In this document: positions 23,495 through 32,270 of the stretch, one piece after another
Position numbering within the stretch: position 1 is the stretch's first letter
Layout: each line of letters starts with the position of its first letter
DNA from: Oscillospiraceae bacterium
Lineage (GTDB): Bacteria > Bacillota > Clostridia > Oscillospirales > Ruminococcaceae
Assembly (NCBI GenBank): GCA_019423755.1
Contig: JAHZAU010000002.1
Location: 1-64,000, forward strand
Reading direction: 5' to 3'
Length of the DNA stretch: 64,000 nucleotides
Notes under the pieces: model-generated
The model's database searches: none
Told to the model about the DNA's origin: nothing
The model's input: the letters and a program-made list of their open reading frames with translations, nothing else
Made by a program: the position numbers and the translations under genes

Positions 23495-25195
23495 ATGGGC
23501 TATCAGGAAACCTATGCTGTCTGGAAAGCCGCAAAACTGGAAGACCCGGACCTGACGGCGGAGCTTGCCGCCATCGAGGGCCAGGACCAGGAGATCATGG
23601 AGCGCTTCTACCGCGATCTGGAGTTCGGCACCGCCGGCCTGCGCGGCATCTTGGGCGTGGGCACCAACCGCATGAACATCTACACCGTCGGCCTGGCTAC
23701 CCAGGGCATGGCGGATTACGTCAAACAGGCATTTTCCAACCCCACCGTGGCCATCGCCTACGACAGCCGCAACAAAAGCCAGCTGTTCGCCCAGGTGACT
23801 GCAAGCGTCTTTGCCGCCAACGGCGTCAAGGCCTATCTCTTCCGGGAACTGATGCCCACCCCCACCCTGTCCTACGCGGTGCGGGAGCTGGGCTGCAGCG
23901 CCGGCATCGTCATCACCGCCAGCCACAACCCCGCCAAGTACAACGGCTACAAGGCCTACGGCCCCGACGGCTGCCAGCTGAACCCCGAAGCTGCCGCCCA
24001 GGTGCTGGCTCTGGCCGCTAAAACCGACATCTTCACCGGCGTCAAAAAGATCCCCTTTGAGCAGGGTCTGGCCGAAGGCTCCATCGAGTACATCTCCGAC
24101 GCCCTCATCGACCGCTTCCTCGACCGGGTCTACAGCCTGCGGGTCAACAAGGAGACCGCTCCCGGCGGCCTGAAGGTGGTTTATACCCCCCTCAACGGCA
24201 CCGGCAACAAGCTGGTCCGCCGCATCCTGGACCGCATGGGCATCGAGACCATCGTCGTGCCGGAGCAGGAGCTGCCGGACGGCAACTTCCCCACCTGCAC
24301 CTACCCCAACCCCGAGGAGAAAGCCACCCTCGAGCTGGGCATTCAGCTGTGCCGCCAGGTGGACGGCGACCTGGTGCTGGCCACCGACCCGGACGCAGAC
24401 CGCGTTGGTATTGCGGTGAAGCACCACGGCGACTACATCCTCCCCACCGGCAACGAGGTGGGCGTGCTGATGATCGACTACATCGCCAAATCCCGCCTGG
24501 CCCAGGGCACCATGCCCAAGGACCCGATCCTGGTCAAATCCATCGTCTCCACCCCGCTGGCGGATAAGGTTGCCGAAAGCTACGGCATCCGCACCGTCAA
24601 CGTCCTCACCGGCTTCAAGTACATCGGCGAGCAGATCTCCCTGCTGGCAGATAAGGGCGAGCAGGACCGCTTCCTGCTGGGCTTTGAGGAGAGCTACGGC
24701 TACCTGTCCGGCGACCACGTCCGCGACAAGGACGCCGTCAACGGCTCGATGCTCATCTGCGAAATGGCCCAGTACTACAAGGCCCAGGGCAAGACCCTTA
24801 TCGACGCTTTGGAGGACATCTTCCAGAAGTTTGGCGTCTACTCCGCCCAGGTCAAGGGTTACACCTTCGAGGGCGCCGACGGCATGACCAAGATGGCTTC
24901 TATCATGTCCGGCCTGCGCGCCGACCCGCCCAAGGCCTTCGGCAGCTTCCCGGTGGTGGGCTACACCGACTACCAGACCGGCGTCTGCTGCTCCGGCGGC
25001 AAGGAGGAGCCCACCGGCCTGCCCAGCGCCAACGTCCTGGCCTACGACCTGGAAAACGGCCAGAAGGTGGTGGTCCGTCCCTCCGGCACCGAGCCGAAGA
25101 TCAAGGTCTACCTGACCATCGTCACCCCCGACCGCAGCCTCATCCCGCAGATCGCCGCGGAGCTGTTCTCCGCCGCCGAAGCACGGATGGCCTAG
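23495..25195 (+). CDS. pgcA: Alpha-phosphoglucomutase / phosphomannomutase
   Basis: 566 residues, the usual length of the PgcA branch of the alpha-D-phosphohexomutase family. Phosphoserine loop ITASHNPAKYNGYKAYG, metal loop ATDPDADRVGIAV, sugar loop GFEESYGYL, and phosphate-binding RPSGTEPKIKVYL. It interconverts glucose-1-phosphate and glucose-6-phosphate, feeding UDP-glucose (galE lies about 6 kb downstream) and envelope sugars. ATG 23495 with AGGAGG 8 nt upstream. Single unit with promoter and terminator. Confidence 0.94.
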   Translation: MGYQETYAVWKAAKLEDPDLTAELAAIEGQDQEIMERFYRDLEFGTAGLRGILGVGTNRMNIYTVGLATQGMADYVKQAFSNPTVAIAYDSRNKSQLFAQVTASVFAANGVKAYLFRELMPTPTLSYAVRELGCSAGIVITASHNPAKYNGYKAYGPDGCQLNPEAAAQVLALAAKTDIFTGVKKIPFEQGLAEGSIEYISDALIDRFLDRVYSLRVNKETAPGGLKVVYTPLNGTGNKLVRRILDRMGIETIVVPEQELPDGNFPTCTYPNPEEKATLELGIQLCRQVDGDLVLATDPDADRVGIAVKHHGDYILPTGNEVGVLMIDYIAKSRLAQGTMPKDPILVKSIVSTPLADKVAESYGIRTVNVLTGFKYIGEQISLLADKGEQDRFLLGFEESYGYLSGDHVRDKDAVNGSMLICEMAQYYKAQGKTLIDALEDIFQKFGVYSAQVKGYTFEGADGMTKMASIMSGLRADPPKAFGSFPVVGYTDYQTGVCCSGGKEEPTGLPSANVLAYDLENGQKVVVRPSGTEPKIKVYLTIVTPDRSLIPQIAAELFSAAEARMA

Positions 25196-25204
25196 TGCGA
25201 TTTT

Positions 25205-25236
25205 CCTCCCCCCGGAGCCCCCGGGGGGATTTTTAC
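25205..25236 (+). terminator. Terminator after pgcA
   Basis: TCCCCCCGG / CCGGGGGGA stem followed by TTTTT. Confidence 0.85.
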
Positions 25237-25243
25237 GCCCGAG

Positions 25244-25286
25244 TTTTCCACATTTTCGTGTGGATACCGTGGAAACCTGTGGAAAG
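25244..25286. repeat. DnaA-box-like array upstream of rpmE
   Basis: TTTTCCACA (25244), then TGTGGATAC, CGTGGAAA and TGTGGAAAG on the other strand, with GTGGA starts at 25260, 25269 and 25279 (9-10 bp steps). TGTGGATAC is one base from the consensus DnaA box TGTGGATAA. Confidence 0.5.
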
Positions 25287-25413
25287 TGGCTCTATTACGC
25301 CAAAAATTCAAAAACTTTTCTCCCAAACCGGGCAAAAAACCCTTGCAATTTCTCATCCGCTATGATAGGATATATTTTGCTACTTTATGTAATGAGAAAG
25401 AGGTGACTGTAAG

Positions 25414-25617
25414 ATGAAACAGGGTATCCATCCGAAGTATGAGCCAACCGTTATCAGATGTGCATGTGGTGCAGAATTTGAAACTCGTTCTACAAAAAAG
25501 GATCTGCGCGTTGAAATTTGTTCAAAGTGTCATCCTTTCTTCACAGGCAGACAGAAACTGGTTGATACTGGCGGCCGTGTTGATCGCTTCAACAAGCGTT
25601 TCGGCATCCAGAAGTAG
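25414..25617 (+). CDS. rpmE: Ribosomal protein bL31 (zinc-ribbon type)
   Basis: 67 residues, MKQGIHPKYEPTVIRCACG at the N-terminus, with Cys pairs CAC and CSKC making the zinc-binding (C+) form of bL31, and the VDRFNKRFG tail. Component of the large ribosomal subunit, bridging to the 30S head. ATG with AAAGAGGTG upstream. A promoter TTGCAA-17-TAGGAT (25343-25371) precedes it. Its base composition is less GC-rich than the neighbours, as is common for ribosomal protein genes. Confidence 0.95.
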   Translation: MKQGIHPKYEPTVIRCACGAEFETRSTKKDLRVEICSKCHPFFTGRQKLVDTGGRVDRFNKRFGIQK

Positions 25618-25659
25618 TTTTTGTTTTCCCGCGTAAGGGAACCCAAAACGAACAATCAA

Positions 25660-25690
25660 AGGCGGTGCAGGCAATGCACCGCCTTTCTTG
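25660..25690 (+). terminator. Terminator after rpmE
   Basis: AAAGGCGGTGC / GCACCGCCTTT 11-bp stem followed by TTGCT; a weak T-run, so partial read-through into yigZ is possible. Confidence 0.7.
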
Positions 25691-25711
25691 CTATATACAG
25701 GGGGAGCACAG

Positions 25712-26332
25712 ATGAAAGAGTACGTTACCATCCAGGGCCCGGCCCAGGACGAATTTGTGGAGCGCAAGTCCCGGTTTATCGGTTATATCGCCCCGGTGGA
25801 GACCGAGGAGGAGGCCCAGCAGTTTATCGCCTCCATCAAGGCCCAGCACCGGGACGCCACCCACAACACCTTTGCCTACATCCTGCGCAGCGGCGCCAAG
25901 CGCTATTCCGACGACGGCGAGCCTCAGGGTACCGCCGGGGTCCCCATGCTGGACTGTCTGGAAAAGGAGGGCCTCACCGACGTGGCGGTGGTGGTAACCC
26001 GCTACTTCGGCGGCATCCTGCTGGGGGCCGGCGGCCTGGTGCGGGCCTACTCCCACGGCTGCAAGATCGCCGTGGACGCCGCCCAGCGCAAAGTCATGTG
26101 CCCCTGCGTGCTCTGCCGAATGGAGATGGACTACTCCATGTACGGCAAGGTAAACTATCTGCTGCCCCAGTACCAGATGGTGGTGCAGAGCACCGACTTT
26201 GGCGCGGCGGTGCAGATGGAGGTGCTCTTTAAAGCCGACTGCTACGAGCGCTTTGTCAAGGAGGTCACCGAGCTTTCCGCGGCGCTGGTGGTGCCGCAGG
26301 TGATCGAGGAGCGCTTCGGGGAATTTTGCTAA
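25712..26332 (+). CDS. yigZ: YigZ/IMPACT family protein
   Basis: 206 residues. The N-terminal UPF0029/IMPACT domain has KSRFIGYIAPV, HNTFAYIL, DDGEPQGTAGVPML and VVVTRYFGGILLGAGGLVRAYS; a C-terminal DUF1949-type ferredoxin-like domain follows. Conserved in bacteria, with a proposed role in translation control by analogy to IMPACT; not biochemically settled. ATG 25712 with GGGGGAG 5 nt upstream. Confidence 0.9.
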   Translation: MKEYVTIQGPAQDEFVERKSRFIGYIAPVETEEEAQQFIASIKAQHRDATHNTFAYILRSGAKRYSDDGEPQGTAGVPMLDCLEKEGLTDVAVVVTRYFGGILLGAGGLVRAYSHGCKIAVDAAQRKVMCPCVLCRMEMDYSMYGKVNYLLPQYQMVVQSTDFGAAVQMEVLFKADCYERFVKEVTELSAALVVPQVIEERFGEFC

Positions 26333-26491
26333 GGCTGGCGCTTCTTTCTGCCGCAAATTGCCCAGAAAACCGGTCAAACCGGCCCCCTTCCTGGGGATTT
26401 CTCCAAAAATGCCGGAAGGCGGCAGGAATTTCGCCGCTTCTTCGGTATAGAATAAAATAGAAGGTATTTTTCGGCGCAAGGAGGGAGAGCA

Positions 26492-27511
26492 ATGACCATC
26501 CGGGAACAGACCCAAGCTTTTGAAGCACAGATGCTTTCGCCCTACGCGGTGCTGTCGGCCCAAAGCCGCGGCCGGGCCCGTCCGGAGGAGGAGTGTCCCC
26601 TGCGGACCTGCTTCCAGCGGGACCGGGACCGCATCATCCACTGCAACGCCTACCGGCGCCTGACCCACAAGACCCAGGTGTTCCTCTCCCCCGAGGGGGA
26701 CCACTACCGCACCCGCCTGACCCACACCCTGGAGGTGGCGCAGGTGGCCCGGACGCTGGCCCGGGCGCTGCGGCTCAATGAGGACCTGGCCGAGGCCATC
26801 GCCCAGGGGCACGACCTGGGGCACACCCCCTTCGGCCACGCCGGGGAAGCCTGCCTCAACCGGCTGGTGCCCGGCGGCTTCCACCACAGCTTGCAGGGGG
26901 TCCGGGTGGTGGCCCGGCTGGAAAAGCAGGGCCGGGGCCTCAACCTTTGCTGGGAGGTACTCAACGGCATCGCCTGCCACTCCTTCCAGACCGGCTCCAA
27001 GGAGGGCACCCCTGCCGCCACACTGGAAGGCCAGGTGGTGCGCTACGCCGACAAGATCGCTTACATGAACCACGACATCGAGGACGCCATCCGCGCCGGG
27101 GTGCTGCGGGAGGAGGACCTCCCCTGGGATATCCGCTACCGGGTGGGCCGCACCAAGTCCCAGCGGATCTCCGCCTTTTTGTGCGATATGGTGGAGCAAA
27201 GCGCCGGCAAACCGGTGGTGCGTATGTCCCCGGAGATGGACCGGCTGTTCCACCAGCTGCGGGACTTCCTCTTTGAGGCGGTTTACTACAACCCCATCGC
27301 CAAGGGGGAGGAGACCAAGGTCCACAGCATCATCGACGGGCTGTACGAGTACTACATGCTCCACCCGCAGGAGCTGCCGGAGGAATACCAGGTGGTCTTG
27401 GAGCGAGAGGGCCTGACCCGCGCGGTCTGCGACTACATCTCCGGCATGAGCGACCGCTTTGCCGTCAGCCAGTTTGAGCATCTTTTCATCCCGCGCTCCT
27501 GGCAGCTTTAG
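26492..27511 (+). CDS. dgt: Deoxyguanosinetriphosphate triphosphohydrolase-like HD protein
   Basis: 339 residues. HD-domain metal ligands appear in order: RTRLTHTLEVAQ (His), GHDLGHTPFGHAGE (HD with conserved Gly/Pro) and KIAYMNHDIEDAI (Asp). The N-terminus RDRDRIIHCNAYRRLTHKTQV is typical of the short clade of dNTP triphosphohydrolases that sit before dnaG in Firmicutes. It hydrolyses dNTPs to deoxynucleosides and triphosphate. ATG with GGAGGGAG upstream. It is the first gene of dgt-dnaG-rpoD, with 30 bp to dnaG. Confidence 0.92.
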   Translation: MTIREQTQAFEAQMLSPYAVLSAQSRGRARPEEECPLRTCFQRDRDRIIHCNAYRRLTHKTQVFLSPEGDHYRTRLTHTLEVAQVARTLARALRLNEDLAEAIAQGHDLGHTPFGHAGEACLNRLVPGGFHHSLQGVRVVARLEKQGRGLNLCWEVLNGIACHSFQTGSKEGTPAATLEGQVVRYADKIAYMNHDIEDAIRAGVLREEDLPWDIRYRVGRTKSQRISAFLCDMVEQSAGKPVVRMSPEMDRLFHQLRDFLFEAVYYNPIAKGEETKVHSIIDGLYEYYMLHPQELPEEYQVVLEREGLTRAVCDYISGMSDRFAVSQFEHLFIPRSWQL

Positions 27512-27541
27512 GCCCAAAAACCCAAGAAAGGAGGCGGCGCC

Positions 27542-29302
27542 ATGATCCCGGAAAGCTTTTTGCTGCAGCTCAAGCAGTATAACTCCATCGAGGACGTGGT
27601 GTCCTCCTATGTCAAACTGCAGAAGAAGGGCCGCAACCTGGTGGGGCTGTGCCCCTTTCATTCCGAAAAGACCGGCTCCTTCTTCCTCTACCCGCAGACC
27701 CAAAGCTACTACTGCTTCGGCTGCGGCGCCGGCGGAGATGTCATCACCTTCATCCGGCAGTATCTCAATCTCGACTACATCGAGGCGCTGAAGTTTTTGG
27801 CCCAGCGGGCCAATATCCCCTTCCCCGAGGACGGGGTGGACGACCGCGCTTCCCGGCTGCGCACCCGCATCCTGGAACTCAACCGCGAGACCGCCCGCTT
27901 TTTCCACCAGTGCCTCATCTCCCCCGGCGGCAAGACCGCCTGGGATTATCTGATCCAGCGGGGACGCACCCCCAAGATCATCCGCCGCTTCGGCCTGGGG
28001 TACGCCCCGGACGACTGGAACTCCCTGCCCGACTATCTCAAATCCAAGGGCTTTTCCCTAGAGGAGATGGAGGCGGCCGACCTGATGGTCAAAAACCGCA
28101 GCGGCAACGGCTCGCACCCGCGCTTTCGCAACCGGGTCATGTTTCCCATCATCGACCTGCGGGGCAACGTCATCGCCTTCGGCGGGCGCGCCTTGGAGGA
28201 TAAGGGACCCAAGTACTTAAACTCCGGCGACACCCCGGTGTTTAAAAAGAGCCGCAACCTGTTTGCCCTCAACTTTGCAAAGACCTCCAAGCAGCCGGGG
28301 CTGATCTTGGCCGAGGGGTATATGGACGTCATCGCCATCCACCAGGCGGGCTTTGACAACGCCATCGCCACCTTGGGCACCTCCCTCACCGAGGAGCAGG
28401 CCCGGCTCATCTCTCAATATACCGACCAGGTCATCGTGGCCTACGACTCGGACGGGCCGGGACAGGCCGCCACCAAGCGTGCCATCAACATCTTCGACCA
28501 GGTGGGGGTGAAGGTCAACGTCCTCACCGTCACCGGCGCCAAGGACCCGGACGAGTTTATCAAAACCTACGGGCCCCAGCGCTTCCAGCTGCTGCTGGAA
28601 GGCTGCTCCAGCGCCTTGGAGTTTGAGATCAACAAGCTGCGCGCCAAGTTTGACCTCACCCTCCCCGACGGGCGGGTGGGCTTCCTCAAGGAGTTTTGCC
28701 GCCTGCTCTGCGGCATCCGCAACCCGGTGGAGCAGGAGGTCTACCTGGCGCAGATCTCCCGGGAGCTGCAGGTATCCCCGGAGGCCATCCGGGCCCAGAT
28801 GCAGAACATCGCCCGGGCCAAGGCCCGCACCCAGCGCCAAAAGGAGCGCAGCGACACCACCATCCACATCGGGGAGCTGGCCGCCGCCAAGGAAGACTTA
28901 GAGCGCCGGCAGAACCTGCGGTGCGCCGTGGCGGAGGAAGGCATCCTGCGCTGCCTGCTTAAAAACCCGGACTTCCTGCCTCAGGTGGAGGCCGCGCTGG
29001 AACCGGAGGATTTCGTCACCTCCCAAAACCGGGAGATCTACACCGCGGTGCGCAGCCGCATCCGCAGCAACCAGGGCTTAGAACTGGTGCTGCTTTCCGA
29101 AACGCTTTCTCCGGAGGCCATGTCCCGCTTGTCGGGGCTGCTGGCTTCCGCCCCGGCCTCCCGCTGCGACGCGGGGGAGCTGGCTGATTATATTCTGGTG
29201 CTCACGCAGCACCGCGCACAAAAAACCGACAGGGAAGTCGCGCAGATGGATGACGCCCAACTGGATGCGTACATCAAATCGCTGGCGGCTAAGAAGAAAT
29301 AG
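27542..29302 (+). CDS. dnaG: DNA primase
   Basis: 586 residues. N-terminal CHC2 zinc finger (CPFH...CFGCG, residues about 39-63), the TOPRIM catalytic domain with LAEGYMDVIA, GTSLTEEQ and VIVAYDSDGPGQ, and a C-terminal DnaB-interacting region. It makes RNA primers at the replication fork. ATG 27542 with AAAGGAGG upstream. It sits in the macromolecular-synthesis arrangement, 30 bp after dgt and 11 bp before rpoD. Confidence 0.96.
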   Translation: MIPESFLLQLKQYNSIEDVVSSYVKLQKKGRNLVGLCPFHSEKTGSFFLYPQTQSYYCFGCGAGGDVITFIRQYLNLDYIEALKFLAQRANIPFPEDGVDDRASRLRTRILELNRETARFFHQCLISPGGKTAWDYLIQRGRTPKIIRRFGLGYAPDDWNSLPDYLKSKGFSLEEMEAADLMVKNRSGNGSHPRFRNRVMFPIIDLRGNVIAFGGRALEDKGPKYLNSGDTPVFKKSRNLFALNFAKTSKQPGLILAEGYMDVIAIHQAGFDNAIATLGTSLTEEQARLISQYTDQVIVAYDSDGPGQAATKRAINIFDQVGVKVNVLTVTGAKDPDEFIKTYGPQRFQLLLEGCSSALEFEINKLRAKFDLTLPDGRVGFLKEFCRLLCGIRNPVEQEVYLAQISRELQVSPEAIRAQMQNIARAKARTQRQKERSDTTIHIGELAAAKEDLERRQNLRCAVAEEGILRCLLKNPDFLPQVEAALEPEDFVTSQNREIYTAVRSRIRSNQGLELVLLSETLSPEAMSRLSGLLASAPASRCDAGELADYILVLTQHRAQKTDREVAQMDDAQLDAYIKSLAAKKK

Positions 29303-29313
29303 GGGGAATTCAT

Positions 29314-30399
<1,086 letters not shown>

Positions 30400-30408
30400 T
30401 CGTTTTCA

Positions 30409-30453
30409 CCGGTTCACCGGGCTTCCCCTTTGGGGGTGGCCCGGTTTTTCTTT
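30409..30453 (+). terminator. Terminator of the dgt-dnaG-rpoD unit
   Basis: ACCGGGC ... GCCCGGT stem with an inner CCCC/GGGG hairpin and TTTTTC. Confidence 0.8.
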
Positions 30454-30461
30454 GCCTTTTG

Positions 30462-30496
30462 TTTTCCACCAGTGAGGATGGAATCGGTGGAAAACC
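30462..30496. repeat. Inverted repeat GTTTTCCACC / GGTGGAAAAC
   Basis: Perfect 10-bp arms separated by 15 bp, between the rpoD terminator and the Rrf2 promoter. The arms match the TTTTCCAC motif seen at 13256 and 25244. Confidence 0.6.
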
Positions 30497-30507
30497 CGGC
30501 TGTTAAC

Positions 30508-30537
30508 TTGACAAAAGCAGTATAGTATTTTATACTG
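30508..30537 (+). promoter_or_regulatory. Promoter and operator of the Rrf2-family gene
   Basis: TTGACA (30508-30513), 17-bp spacer, TATACT (30531-30536). A perfect dyad, CAGTATA-N6-TATACTG (30518-30537), covers the spacer and -10 box, so autorepression is likely. Confidence 0.75.
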
Positions 30538-30582
30538 AAATCATATAAAATCCCTGTTGTTACCGAAAGAAGGTGAGATGTT

Positions 30583-30981
30583 ATGCACATTACCCTGGAA
30601 GCGGACTACGCCGTGCGCATCGTGGCCTGCCTGGCCAAATGCCGCTGCCGCATGGACGCCAAGACCATCTCGGAAAACACCTGCGTCACCCTGCGCTTCT
30701 CTTTAAAGATCCTGCGCAAGCTGGTGGCCGCCGGCATCGTCAAGTCCTACAAGGGCACCCAGGGCGGCTACGAGATCGCCCGCCCGCTGGAGGAGATCTC
30801 TCTGCGGGACGTCATTGAGACCATCGAAGGCCCCTACAACCTGAGCCGCTGCACCTCCGGCAACTTTACCTGCAACCGCTCCCACTGCGAGGGCTCCTGC
30901 AAGTTCCAGAAGGTGTTCTGGGAGATCTCCCAGGAGGTGCGCAACCGTCTGGAGGCCTGCAAGTTCTCCGACCTGGTTTAG
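30583..30981 (+). CDS. Rrf2-family transcriptional regulator
   Basis: 132 residues. Winged-helix domain (ADYAVRIVACLAK, then ISENTCVTLRFSLKILRKLVAAGIV, and KGTQGGYEIARP as the wing) followed by a cysteine cluster C90-x6-C97-x4-C102-x3-C106, suitable for an Fe-S cluster as in IscR/NsrR. No isc, suf or nitrosative-stress genes are adjacent, so the regulon is unknown. ATG with AAGGTGAG upstream. The promoter dyad indicates autoregulation by redox or Fe-S state. Confidence 0.88.
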   Translation: MHITLEADYAVRIVACLAKCRCRMDAKTISENTCVTLRFSLKILRKLVAAGIVKSYKGTQGGYEIARPLEEISLRDVIETIEGPYNLSRCTSGNFTCNRSHCEGSCKFQKVFWEISQEVRNRLEACKFSDLV

Positions 30982-31032
30982 CCCTTCCCTTTTTGTATTC
31001 TTGCTTGCAAAACAGGGGTTTTCTGGCAAGAT

Positions 31033-31154
31033 TTATATTGACAGTACCTTAACAAAACAATATACTAAAGCTGTACGGGCTGCTTTGCTGCTGCCAGCGA
31101 GGACCGCGGAGCCGCCCGGGTGCACTGGGTACCTATCATCCAACGGTCCGCTGG
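31033..31154 (+). promoter_or_regulatory. galE promoter and structured leader
   Basis: A TTGACA-17-TATACT promoter lies near 31038-31066. The leader can form a long helix CCAGCG(A)GGACCG (31094-31106) with CGGTCCGCTGG (31144-31154), enclosing a GC-rich inner hairpin and ending just before the GGAG ribosome site (31160-31163). No known riboswitch recognised. Confidence 0.5.
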
Positions 31155-31169
31155 AGATTGGAGTTTGTT

Positions 31170-32177
31170 ATGGCTATTTTAGTAACAGGCGGCGCCGGAT
31201 ACATCGGCAGCCACACCGTTGTGGAACTTCTCAACACCGGCAAAGAAGTGGTCATCGTGGACAACTTCTGCAATTCCAAGCCCGAGGCTCTCAACCGCAT
31301 CCGCCAGATCACCGGCAAGGATTTCAAATTCTATGAAGCCGACCTGCTGGACGCCGAGGCCATGGACCGCATCTTCTCTGAAAACCAGATCGACGCAGTC
31401 ATCCACTTCGCCGGCCTGAAAGCAGTGGGCGAATCGGTACAGAAGCCGCTGGAATACTACCACAACAACATCACCGGCACCCTGATCCTCTGCGACGCCA
31501 TGCGCAAACACGGCTGCAAACGCATCGTCTTCTCCTCCTCCGCTACCGTGTACGGCATGAACAACCCCGTCCCCTTCAAAGAGGATATGCCCACCTCCGC
31601 CACCAACCCCTACGGCTACACCAAGGTCATGATCGAGCAGATCCTCTCCGACCTGCATGTGGCCGATCCCGAATGGAGCGTCGTGCTGCTGCGCTACTTT
31701 AACCCCATCGGCGCCCACGCCAGCGGCCTCATCGGCGAGGACCCCAACGGCATCCCCAACAACCTGCTGCCCTACGTGGCACAGGTGGCCATCGGCAAAC
31801 TGCCCTGCCTGAGCGTCTTCGGCAGCGATTACGACACCCACGACGGCACCGGCGTCCGCGACTACATCCATGTGGTCGACCTGGCCCTGGGCCATCTGAA
31901 AGCCATCGACTACGCTATGGCACACAACGGCGTCGAGGCCATCAACCTGGGCACCGGCAACGGCTACAGCGTGCTGGACATCGTCAAAGCCTTTGAGAAA
32001 GCCAGCGGCCGCACCGTCAACTACAAGCTGGTGGACCGCCGTCCCGGCGACATCGCCACCTGCTACGCCGACGCTTCCAAAGCCAAGGAGCTGCTGGGCT
32101 GGGAAGCCAAGCTGGGCATCGACGAGATGTGCTCCAGCATGTGGAACTTTACCGTCAAGAATCCTCAGGGTCTGTAA
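31170..32177 (+). CDS. galE: UDP-glucose 4-epimerase
   Basis: 335 residues. Extended SDR fold: NAD motif TGGAGYIGSH, catalytic Ser/Tyr region SSSATVYG with YGYTK (YxxxK), and the GTGVRDYIHVVDLA segment of GalE proteins. It interconverts UDP-glucose and UDP-galactose for the Leloir pathway and envelope glycans. I chose the ATG at 31170 (MAILVTGG), with GGAG 6 nt upstream, over the upstream GTG-type start at 31158. Terminator immediately after. Confidence 0.94.
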   Translation: MAILVTGGAGYIGSHTVVELLNTGKEVVIVDNFCNSKPEALNRIRQITGKDFKFYEADLLDAEAMDRIFSENQIDAVIHFAGLKAVGESVQKPLEYYHNNITGTLILCDAMRKHGCKRIVFSSSATVYGMNNPVPFKEDMPTSATNPYGYTKVMIEQILSDLHVADPEWSVVLLRYFNPIGAHASGLIGEDPNGIPNNLLPYVAQVAIGKLPCLSVFGSDYDTHDGTGVRDYIHVVDLALGHLKAIDYAMAHNGVEAINLGTGNGYSVLDIVKAFEKASGRTVNYKLVDRRPGDIATCYADASKAKELLGWEAKLGIDEMCSSMWNFTVKNPQGL

Positions 32178-32199
32178 TCCTCGGATACCGATCCTTCCA

Positions 32200-32237
32200 G
32201 GCCCGTCACCGGTCCCCCGGCGGCGGGCCTTTTTTCT
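32200..32237 (+). terminator. Terminator after galE
   Basis: AGGCCCG ... CGGGCCT stem with GC-rich interior and T6. Confidence 0.85.
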
Positions 32238-32270
32238 CCGTATCATCACCGAAAGGAAGGGAGCTCTGCC

